In this document: positions 1 through 5,365 of the stretch, piece after piece | How the letters are laid out: the number at the start of each line of letters is the position of its first letter | How positions within the stretch are numbered: position 1 is the stretch's first letter | Source: Burkholderiales bacterium UBA2459 | GTDB lineage: Bacteria > Pseudomonadota > Gammaproteobacteria > Burkholderiales > Burkholderiaceae_E | Assembly (NCBI GenBank): GCA_002342365.1 | Contig: DDPV01000016.1 | Location: forward strand, 5,981-12,649 | Direction: 5' to 3' | Length of the DNA stretch: 6,669 nucleotides | Translations under genes and position numbers: made by a program | Notes under the pieces: generated by a model | What the model was told of the DNA's origin: nothing | Database searches by the model: none | What the model saw: the letters and a program-made list of their open reading frames with translations, nothing else

Positions 1-311
1 CCGCGAAAATCGGCCAGCTCGGTAGGACTGAGATCAAGGACTTCCTGGTCACCCACCCGGATACTGCCCTCGATCAGCGTACTTCGTGGCGGATGAAGAC
101 GCAGGATTGAACGCAAGGTAACGCTCTTGCCTGACCCTGACTCGCCGATCAGTGCAAGTGTCTTTCCAGCGCTAAGGCTTAAGTCAAGACCGTTCACAGC
201 ATGGATTTGCCGTGCGCCTGCCTGAAAACGGACTTTAAGTTGTTTGATGCTGAGCCGCGGGACTGGATCAGCCGCCTCTGCCTTGCTTTGAGGCAATGTA
301 GGACGGTTCAT
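1..311 (-). CDS. DppD/OppD-type ABC transporter ATPase, N-terminal part (cut by window edge)
   Basis: This is the second ATPase of the importer. It would sit on the cytoplasmic face and pair with the F-type ATPase to power uptake. Only the first 103 residues are in the window. They include beta-strand residues LSIKQLKVRF (about 20-29) and the Walker A P-loop GESGSGKS at residues 56-63. The segment after the P-loop (LRLHPPRSTLIEGSIRVGDQEVLDLS) is typical of OppD/DppD proteins, which read GSGKS where F-type partners read GCGKST. The Q-loop, signature, Walker B and C-terminal domain lie beyond the edge. The start is the ATG at 309-311, which overlaps the TGA of the upstream ATPase as ATGA. No strong Shine-Dalgarno is visible, so translational coupling is likely. 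About 19 residues, rich in Ala, Pro and Ser, precede the ABC domain. The family call is firm; the ligand is unknown. Confidence 0.9.
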   Translation of the reverse strand, partial: MNRPTLPQSKAEAADPVPRLSIKQLKVRFQAGARQIHAVNGLDLSLSAGKTLALIGESGSGKSVTLRSILRLHPPRSTLIEGSIRVGDQEVLDLSPTELADFR

Positions 312-1321
312 GGCTTTATCGCCTGGGGGTGTCGCGAGCGCGGATGATGCAAGAAGCAGGCAGCCTGATGTTCGGCTTGTTGTTGAATAGGAACAAGCGA
401 AGGAGCGGATTGCTGGCACATCGAAGCCTGGTACTTGCATCGGGTGTGAAATCGGCAACCCGATGGTGGGTTGATCGGATTGGGTGGGTCGCCGCTTAAC
501 GGAGCCTCCTCGGTGCGGTGATCGGGATCCATGCTGGGCATCGATGACAGGAGCGCTGCGGTGTAGGGATGTGCAGGGGCCTTGAAAAGCGTTTCCGCAG
601 GACCTGTTTCAACCACTTCGCCCAGATACATCACTAAGACGCGATCGGAGATATAGCGCACCACATGTAAGTCATGACTGATAAACAAATAGGTCAGTCC
701 CAGGCTATCTTTTAAGTCCATCAGCAAATTAATGACCTGGGCCTCAACCGATTTATCAAGGGCGGAAACTGCTTCATCCAGGATGATCACCCTGGGTTGC
801 AGTGAAAGCGCTCGGGCGATATTCACCCGTTGCCGCTGTCCTCCGGACAGCTCATGAGGATAGCGTTCGCCGAAGCGACTCGGGTCGAGCCCTACTCTTT
901 GCATGAAATCCTCGGCGCGCGCCTTGGCTTGCCCGGCACTGACGCCATGCACCTGCGGTCCAAAGGCTATGGAATCTAAGACGGTTAAGCGCGGATTCAG
1001 CGAGGAATACGAGTCCTGAAAGACCATTTGCACTTGGCGTCGATACTCGCGCAGGCTTAGGTCGCGCCCGACGGTTTTCCCATCAAAAACCACGCTGCCC
1101 TCGTCAGGTTCGATCAAATGCATCAGCAATCGCGCTGTGGTCGATTTACCGCAGCCTGATTCGCCGACCACGCCAAGGGTTTCGCCTTCATAAAGCCTCA
1201 AGTCCACTCCATCGACCGCTCGCACTAGCACGCGCTTACCCCCGGGGATGAAGCTGTTTTGCCGCACCGGAAAGTGCTTTTGCAGACCCTGAACCTGAAG
1301 CAGGACTTTGCCGTCGCTCAT
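308..1321 (-). CDS. DppF/OppF-type ABC transporter ATPase
   Basis: This 337-residue protein is a cytoplasmic ATP-hydrolysing subunit of a peptide/nickel-type importer. All ABC motifs are intact: Walker A GESGCGKST (53-61), Q-loop Gln102 in MVFQDSYSSLNP, signature LSGGQRQR (158-165), Walker B VIILDE (178-183, with catalytic Glu183), D-loop SALD (186-189) and switch His216 in ISHDL. After the core comes the oligopeptide/dipeptide C-terminal domain (about 235-325), containing the HPYT.ALL motif and four cysteines (289, 295, 302, 322). In the Opp/Dpp family such cysteines can bind an iron-sulphur cluster. GCGKST and the long insert before the P-loop (HFPVRQNSFIPGGKRVLVRAVDGV) mark it as F-type rather than D-type. 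Its ATG overlaps the stop of the permease gene (ATGA), and a perfect GGAGGT precedes it. Its own TGA overlaps the next ATPase start. Its place before the D-type gene reverses the classic order. Confidence 0.95.
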   Translation of the reverse strand: MSDGKVLLQVQGLQKHFPVRQNSFIPGGKRVLVRAVDGVDLRLYEGETLGVVGESGCGKSTTARLLMHLIEPDEGSVVFDGKTVGRDLSLREYRRQVQMVFQDSYSSLNPRLTVLDSIAFGPQVHGVSAGQAKARAEDFMQRVGLDPSRFGERYPHELSGGQRQRVNIARALSLQPRVIILDEAVSALDKSVEAQVINLLMDLKDSLGLTYLFISHDLHVVRYISDRVLVMYLGEVVETGPAETLFKAPAHPYTAALLSSMPSMDPDHRTEEAPLSGDPPNPINPPSGCRFHTRCKYQASMCQQSAPSLVPIQQQAEHQAACFLHHPRSRHPQAIKP

Positions 1322-2181
1322 TGCTTGACCTCCATGGCGGAGCGCAAACCGTCGGAGAGCAGATTAAAGCTGATCGATGTGATAAAAATCATTACACCTG
1401 GCAACGCCGCGATCCAGGGCTGGGTGTAGATCGCTGTTCTTAGGGTGTTGAGCATCAGACCCCACTCAGGTTGGGGAGGCTTCACGCCGAGTCCGAGAAA
1501 AGAGAGTCCGGACGCCAGAATCATCGATACAGAAATCAGACTGGTTGCATAGACAAAAATCGGTCCTAATACGTTGCCAAGTACATGAACGCGAACAATG
1601 GTCAGTGCCTCAGCACCCGATGCTCTTGCCGCCTCCACGTAGTCGCGATGGCGGACTTGCGTGGTTACGCTTTCGGCTACTCTGGCGATGGGCGGAATAA
1701 AAACGATGGTCAACGACAAAAGCGCGTTAACAATCCCGGCCCCGAGCGCGCCCGATAAAGCGATGGCCAGCAAGACCGAAGGAAAGGCATAAAAAACATC
1801 GATGGTGCGCATGATCGCGCCATTGATGAACCCGCCCGAGTAGCCCGCAAGAATACCGAGTGCCGAGCCGATCAAAAAAGCGACAAGTACTGGAGTAATA
1901 CCCATAAACAATGACAACTTGGCACCAACCATCAGCCTCGAGAGCATATCTCGTCCAAGCTCATCGGTGCCAAGCGGGAACCCTTCAGTGCCGATCGGTT
2001 TGAGCCGCTTAAGCATCGATGCCTGGAAGGGGTCAGCGGGTGTGATCCATTGACCAACGAGCGCGAGCAGCACGAGGGCAAACACCACTAAGGCGGCAGC
2101 GACTGCGACGCGGTCGGCTAAAAACCGTCTGATAACGCCGCGCCAATATCCATCAGAACGTTCTTCACCTTGAGAAGCCAT
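1318..2181 (-). CDS. DppC/OppC-type ABC transporter permease
   Basis: This 287-residue inner-membrane protein forms half of the translocation channel together with the DppB-type permease. It shows an N-terminal cytoplasmic stretch with a first hydrophobic helix at about 24-46. The OppC/DppC hallmark LGTDELGRDMLSRLM follows at 70-84. Further helices lie at about 88-113, 126-148, 150-168, 208-228 and 256-276. The EAA loop YVEAARASGAEALTIVRVHVLGN (181-203), which docks on the ATPases, precedes the SFLGLGVKPPQPEWG motif (227-241). Length and motif order are normal for the family and nothing is missing. The gene starts 13 bases after the DppB-type stop. The Shine-Dalgarno is weak (AAGG about 11 bases upstream), so the start may depend on coupling. 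Its 3' end overlaps the ATPase gene by four bases. The family is certain; the transported compound is not. Confidence 0.95.
   Translation of the reverse strand: MASQGEERSDGYWRGVIRRFLADRVAVAAALVVFALVLLALVGQWITPADPFQASMLKRLKPIGTEGFPLGTDELGRDMLSRLMVGAKLSLFMGITPVLVAFLIGSALGILAGYSGGFINGAIMRTIDVFYAFPSVLLAIALSGALGAGIVNALLSLTIVFIPPIARVAESVTTQVRHRDYVEAARASGAEALTIVRVHVLGNVLGPIFVYATSLISVSMILASGLSFLGLGVKPPQPEWGLMLNTLRTAIYTQPWIAALPGVMIFITSISFNLLSDGLRSAMEVKQ
1328..1333 (-). promoter_or_regulatory. Shine-Dalgarno for the F-type ATPase
   Basis: GGAGGT on the minus strand lies 6 bases before the ATG at 1319-1321. It is embedded in the last codons of the upstream permease gene. It is the strongest ribosome binding site in the operon and supports the ATGA-overlap start. 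Confidence 0.85.
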
Positions 2182-2194
2182 CTAGAGTCGAACC

Positions 2195-3148
2195 TTAACC
2201 GCGCTGAATACGCGGATCAAGCGCGGATTGGATGATGTCAACGAGCAAATTCAATATCACGAAAAACAGAGCAAGCACCAGTATCGTCCCTTGAAGCAGC
2301 GGCAGGTCTCGCTGAAAAATCGCTGCGTTGAGCAAAAATCCTGTACCGGGCCAGGAAAATACGGTTTCGATAAGAATCGATCCGCCCAACAAATAGCCCA
2401 ATTGCAAACCCATCACGGCGAGCGCGGTGGGTGCAGCGTTTTTCACCACATGCAAAAAAATATGAAAATCGCGCATACCTTTGGCGCGCAAACCCACCAC
2501 AAACTCCTGGGCTAAGATTTCAGCGACCAGGGCACGCAGGGTTCGCGCAATAATGCCCATGGGAATCACACTCATGGTCAGCGCTGGCAGGATCAAGTGT
2601 TTAACGTGCTCCCAATTCCAGACCCAGTCGCTCGAACCGCCGGGCCCTGCGCCGGTTGCAGGCAGCCACATCAAGAGCGATGAAAAGATAATCACTAAGA
2701 CCATGCCGAGCCAGTAGTGAGGCACACTCACGCCAACCACCGAAAGCGCGGTCGCGACCCGGTCAATCCACGAGTTGCGAAAGTAGCCTGCAACAAATCC
2801 AAACAAGGAGCCCAGCAAAAAGCCGATTACGGTTGCGACACAAGCGAGCATGAAGGTATTGGATACCGCTCGCATCACTTCCGCGGCGACAGGGCGGTTG
2901 CTTGCAATGGACGTACCCAGGTCGCCCTGTATGGCGCGTCCGATCCAGCTTAAAAACTGCTCAGGATAAGAACGATCAAAACCATAGAGCTGTCTCAGCT
3001 GTTCTTGAAGCGCCGCGGATGCGTCGGGTGGTAGGACTGAAACCAAGGGATCGCCCGGCGCCAAGTGAACGAGTGCAAAACAAACCAGCGAGACGCCAAG
3101 CATGATCGGCAGTGTGAGGAGTACTCTCCGGATGATGTATTGAAGCAT
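2195..3148 (-). CDS. DppB/OppB-type ABC transporter permease
   Basis: This 317-residue inner-membrane protein is the second channel subunit of the importer. The N-terminus YIIRRVLLTLPIMLGVSLVCF with its first helix (about 8-29), then LAPGDP (29-34) and LYGFDRSYPEQFLSWIGRAIQGDLGTS (54-80), is the standard OppB/DppB signature. Further helices lie at about 98-121, 134-160, 186-204, 240-262 and 285-307, with a large periplasmic loop around 161-185. The ATPase-contacting EAA region is at 214-238 (core FVVGLRAKGM). It has Gly-Leu where many homologues carry Ala-Ala or Thr-Ala, but keeps the invariant RAKG. ETVFSWPGTGFLL (261-273) and the terminal ALDPRI are also characteristic. It is the first gene after the stem-loop that separates the binding-protein gene from the rest of the operon. 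A short GTGAG lies 9 bases before the ATG, a weak ribosome site. Confidence 0.95.
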   Translation of the reverse strand: MLQYIIRRVLLTLPIMLGVSLVCFALVHLAPGDPLVSVLPPDASAALQEQLRQLYGFDRSYPEQFLSWIGRAIQGDLGTSIASNRPVAAEVMRAVSNTFMLACVATVIGFLLGSLFGFVAGYFRNSWIDRVATALSVVGVSVPHYWLGMVLVIIFSSLLMWLPATGAGPGGSSDWVWNWEHVKHLILPALTMSVIPMGIIARTLRALVAEILAQEFVVGLRAKGMRDFHIFLHVVKNAAPTALAVMGLQLGYLLGGSILIETVFSWPGTGFLLNAAIFQRDLPLLQGTILVLALFFVILNLLVDIIQSALDPRIQRG

Positions 3149-3216
3149 AGAAAAGAACTCACGCTTGCGTCTCAGCTGAAGACCAAGACCGGCAGTTGCG
3201 GTGGATAGGGGGTTGA

Positions 3217-3243
3217 ATCGCAGAGCCAGAGTGGCTCTGCGAT
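3217..3243 (-). other. Intercistronic stem-loop after the binding-protein gene
   Basis: A perfect 12-bp inverted repeat with a 3-base loop: ATCGCAGAGCCA (3217-3228), GAG, TGGCTCTGCGAT (3232-3243). It begins 15 bases after the stop of the binding-protein gene. On the minus strand it is followed by TCAACCCCCTATCC, not a T-tract, so it does not look like a full intrinsic terminator. The sequence shows a strong hairpin. Such hairpins after binding-protein genes are known to protect upstream mRNA from 3' exonucleases and give more binding protein than permease; that role here is inference. Confidence 0.8.
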
Positions 3244-3258
3244 CGGACTTGCGCTTAG

Positions 3259-4914
3259 TTATTGAATCGACATCGGTGCAATATCGATAAACCAGGACCG
3301 TGGTTGCACTACGCCTTTCACCTTCGTGCTCATCGCACGCGGGCCAACATCGTGGGCGATCCAGACAAAGGGCGACTCTTCAACGATACGCGCATGCAAT
3401 CGCGCAAGCGCCGCATCGCGGCCCTTGTCGTCAAAGGTGGTGCGAGCCGCCGCAATCAGATCGTCAAACTCTTTGTTGACGAAGTAACCCCAGTTGTTGG
3501 AGGTCGGTGGCACCGTACTTGAACTCGTGAAGCGCACCATGGCAAAAAACGGATCCATCGCGGCAAAGCTGACATTGGTTGCATTGGCACCGTTGGCACT
3601 TGGGTCTTTGGCGCCTTTGCGCCAGTTGGTGAAGAGTGTATTCCATTCGATAACATCAAAGTCCACATCGAAGTAGCACTGCTTCAGGCTTTGCTGAACA
3701 AATTCGTTCATCGGTAAAGGCTGCATTTGGCCCGAACCCGAGGCCGAAATTTGCACCTTCACTTTAAGCGGCTTGCCTTGCGAAAAGCCGGCATCGCCCA
3801 TCAGCTTGCGTGCTGCAGCGACGTCATACTTGATATCAAACTTGGGATTGCCCCACCAGGGGTGACCCGGAGGCACGGTGCCTTTGGGAATAGCCATCAT
3901 CCCGCCCAGGAGTTTTTGTAGACCCTCGCGGTCTACGCAAAGATTTGCCGCATGACGCACCCGCTTGTCGAGCCATGGCGAACCGTCGGCGAAGGATAGC
4001 TGCCAGGGCCAGACATGGGGCTGGGCATTGCTGTAAATCGAAAAGCCGCGCTGCCTGATCTGCGCCACCGCATCGGGTGCAGGTGCTTCGATCCAGTCGA
4101 CCTGTCCTGATAGAAGCGCAGCCGTGCGGGCATTGGCCTCAGGCATGGGCAGCAAGACAACGCGGTCGATCTTGGGTGATCGCGCCGGATCCCAGTAGGC
4201 TTTGTTGGCAACTAACTCAAGGCGCTCACGTGGCACAAAGCGGGCCATTTTGAAGGGGCCACTCCCCGATGCATCGGCTGCGAACGCGGCCCAAGCCTGC
4301 TTGGCACGCTCGGCTGGATCGCTCACCGAAGCTGGAACAGCCTTGAGTTTGGCATTCCAGTGAGCGGGCGAGGCCATGAAAAGATTCGTGAGATTGAGCG
4401 GTAGGAAGGAATCCGGTTCGCTAGTGGTGAGCTCGACTGTGAGATCGTCGATTTTTCTCGCCGAGCGTAAGGTGGGCATACGCGAGGTGGTCACACCGAT
4501 TTGAGAGGGATCAAAATGTGGCGCGGCCTTATCCAATACTTTTTGAACGTTCCAAATCACCGCATCGGCATTGAATGCTGACCCGTCGTGAAACTTCACG
4601 CCTGAGCGAAGTTTGAAGATCCATTTGGTCCTGTCCTTGGCGTCTACCGCCCAGGAGGTCGCCAGACCCGGGATCAAAACACTCGCTGCGTCGGCTTTTG
4701 ACAGATCCCAGTGGGTAAGCGCGTCATACATCGGAATGCCGGTGAACCGATTGCCTTCAAATCCCTGGTCGGGTTGACCAAGGGTGCGGGGAATGTCGGC
4801 GGCGGTCATGGCGATACGCAACACTTTTTCCTGTGCTTGCGCGTTTGCCGAACCTAAAACAAAGGTGCTCACGCTGATCGCGAGCCAGAACTTTTTGGCG
4901 AAGGTGCTAAACAT
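3259..4914 (-). CDS. Periplasmic substrate-binding protein, SBP_bac_5 (DppA/OppA) family
   Basis: This 551-residue secreted receptor would capture the ligand in the periplasm and deliver it to the permeases. The signal peptide is clear: MFSTFAKKFWLAISVSTFVLGSANA, cleaved after Ala25 or Ala27, with no lipobox cysteine. The mature protein opens with KVLRIAMTAADIPRTL. It carries the family 5 signature around 84-128 (LATSWAVDAKDRTKWIFKL, then GVKFHDGSAFNADAVIWNV), then GSGPFKMARFVP (217-228) and the late DDLIAAARTTFDDKGRDAALARLHARIVEESPFVWI region (484-519). Length is typical. The start is the ATG at 4912-4914: GGAGAG lies 8 bases upstream and the signal peptide begins there. The same frame stays open upstream to 5061, but that extension is Cys/His/Arg-rich and unlike a leader. 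The ligand pocket cannot be assigned by eye; peptides, nickel, opines or ureido compounds are all possible for this family. It is the first gene of the operon, behind a candidate sigma-54 promoter. Confidence 0.93.
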   Translation of the reverse strand: MFSTFAKKFWLAISVSTFVLGSANAQAQEKVLRIAMTAADIPRTLGQPDQGFEGNRFTGIPMYDALTHWDLSKADAASVLIPGLATSWAVDAKDRTKWIFKLRSGVKFHDGSAFNADAVIWNVQKVLDKAAPHFDPSQIGVTTSRMPTLRSARKIDDLTVELTTSEPDSFLPLNLTNLFMASPAHWNAKLKAVPASVSDPAERAKQAWAAFAADASGSGPFKMARFVPRERLELVANKAYWDPARSPKIDRVVLLPMPEANARTAALLSGQVDWIEAPAPDAVAQIRQRGFSIYSNAQPHVWPWQLSFADGSPWLDKRVRHAANLCVDREGLQKLLGGMMAIPKGTVPPGHPWWGNPKFDIKYDVAAARKLMGDAGFSQGKPLKVKVQISASGSGQMQPLPMNEFVQQSLKQCYFDVDFDVIEWNTLFTNWRKGAKDPSANGANATNVSFAAMDPFFAMVRFTSSSTVPPTSNNWGYFVNKEFDDLIAAARTTFDDKGRDAALARLHARIVEESPFVWIAHDVGPRAMSTKVKGVVQPRSWFIDIAPMSIQ

Positions 4915-4922
4915 CGTGATGT

Positions 4923-4928
4923 CTCTCC
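4923..4928 (-). promoter_or_regulatory. Shine-Dalgarno fixing the binding-protein start
   Basis: GGAGAG on the minus strand lies 8 bases before the ATG at 4912-4914. Together with the signal peptide that begins at this ATG, it rules out the 49-codon upstream extension of the open frame. Confidence 0.8.
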
Positions 4929-4991
4929 GGTCGATGACGGTGAAATGGTGATCGCAAAAGGCAGGACAGCGGCGTGCCCCAATCGCGAGGC

Positions 4992-5008
4992 AGCAAGATC
5001 GATGCCAA
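4992..5008 (-). promoter_or_regulatory. Candidate sigma-54 (-24/-12) promoter of the importer operon
   Basis: The minus strand reads TTGGCATCGATCTTGCT. Against the sigma-54 consensus YTGGCACGNNNNTTGCW it matches 11 of 13 defined positions, including the essential GG and GC dinucleotides exactly 10 bases apart. The two mismatches are at the CG of TGGCACG. The predicted transcription start is near 4980-4981, leaving a leader of about 66 bases before the binding-protein ATG. This is a sequence match only; no transcription data are available. Confidence 0.65.
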
Positions 5009-5056
5009 GACTTTTGCAGGTGCACACACCTCATTGTGAACGAATTGGGCGCGTAC

Positions 5057-5073
5057 CGCACAAGCCTGGTGCA
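5057..5073 (-). promoter_or_regulatory. Candidate NtrC-type enhancer site
   Basis: The plus strand reads CGCACAAGCCTGGTGCA, a GCAC-N7-GTGC dyad that fits the NtrC consensus TGCAC-N7-GTGCA with one outer base changed. Its centre lies about 85 bp upstream of the predicted sigma-54 start, within the usual range for enhancer binding proteins. A degenerate second copy (CGCGAGCAAACGGTGCG, 5087-5103) is centred 30 bp further upstream, close to three helical turns. Binding is inferred from the motif and its position. Confidence 0.5.
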
Positions 5074-5240
5074 AATCGTCGCTTACCGCGAGCAAACGGT
5101 GCGGAGCCGATCTTGGCTTAGTCGATCTCCTGATCTGCGTCCCTCATTCATTGGGGCCAACACGACTTGCAACAAGCAGGGAGCAGGACGATCCAGCCAT
5201 TTGCGTTGCCTATGCCAATGACCTCGAAGTCGTGGCCGCG

Positions 5241-5261
5241 ACCCTCAACTGCGTAGAGGGT
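5241..5261. repeat. Inverted repeat ACCCTC-N9-GAGGGT
   Basis: Two perfect 6-bp arms, ACCCTC (5241-5246) and GAGGGT (5256-5261), are separated by 9 bases. The repeat lies about 105-125 bp before the hydrolase start codon. It could be a regulator site, but the arms are short and chance is a fair explanation. Confidence 0.3.
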
Positions 5262-5316
5262 ACGGTCTTGGATCGATTCGGTAGCTTAATATTCAAGCGA
5301 GGCAGTGCAATCCGCC

Positions 5317-5334
5317 AAGCCCGAGCTCAGGCTT
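5317..5334. promoter_or_regulatory. 18-bp palindrome upstream of the amidohydrolase (possible operator)
   Basis: AAGCCcGAGCTCaGGCTT is symmetrical about 5325/5326, with only the pair 5322/5329 (lower case) breaking the match. It ends 31 bases before the hydrolase ATG. The symmetry suits a dimeric repressor or activator. As RNA it could form a hairpin followed by the T-rich TCTCGTTTTATT, so a leader hairpin or attenuator-like element is the alternative. Confidence 0.45.
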
Positions 5335-5354
5335 TCTCGTTTTATTGAAACAAC

Positions 5355-5361
5355 AAGGTGA
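5355..5361 (+). promoter_or_regulatory. Shine-Dalgarno fixing the amidohydrolase start
   Basis: AAGGTGA ends 4 bases before the ATG at 5366, with its GG 7 bases away. An in-frame TTG at 5345 has no such site upstream, and this motif would lie inside its coding sequence. The ATG at 5366 is therefore preferred. Confidence 0.8.
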
Positions 5362-5365
5362 TTTC

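Larger units (their letters stand above)
4915..5365. other. Divergent intergenic regulatory region
   Basis: These 451 bases separate the start codons of the importer operon (minus) and the amidohydrolase (plus). I see no convincing gene here. On the importer side lie a sigma-54 promoter match and NtrC-like dyads. On the hydrolase side lie two inverted repeats and a weak TAATAT (5287-5292) that could be a sigma-70 -10 element, but with no good -35 at the right distance. A search by eye for GG-N10-GC on the plus strand between 5161 and 5365 found no sigma-54 match for the hydrolase. No regulator gene is present in the window. Confidence 0.75.

Noticed and set aside
4915..5061. N-terminal extension of the binding protein to an upstream ATG at 5059-5061.
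   Set aside because: The extension is Cys/His/Arg-rich and would bury the signal peptide. The ATG at 4914 has a good Shine-Dalgarno and starts the signal peptide exactly, and the predicted sigma-54 start lies downstream of the upstream ATG.
5151..5170. Plus-strand TTGGGG...CTTGC resembling a sigma-54 promoter for the hydrolase.
   Set aside because: The distance between GG and GC is 12 or more bases instead of 10, which sigma-54 does not tolerate.
5202..5218. A second GG-N10-GC arrangement on the minus strand (TTGGCATAGGCAACGCA) as another sigma-54 promoter.
   Set aside because: The -12 element is ACGCA rather than TTGCA and it is about 290 bases from the binding-protein start. The 4992-5008 match is better in both sequence and position.
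5040..5348. A plus-strand frame open for about 100 codons in the divergent intergenic region, ending in protein-like text (LEVVAATLNCVEGTVLDRFG).
   Set aside because: It has no ATG start and no ribosome binding site, begins straight after a stop, matches no family I recognise, and overlaps the regulatory motifs. It could be a decayed gene end; a protein search with residues from 5202-5345 would decide.
5345..5365. TTG start for the amidohydrolase, adding 7 residues.
   Set aside because: No ribosome binding site lies before it, whereas AAGGTGA is correctly placed for the ATG at 5366.
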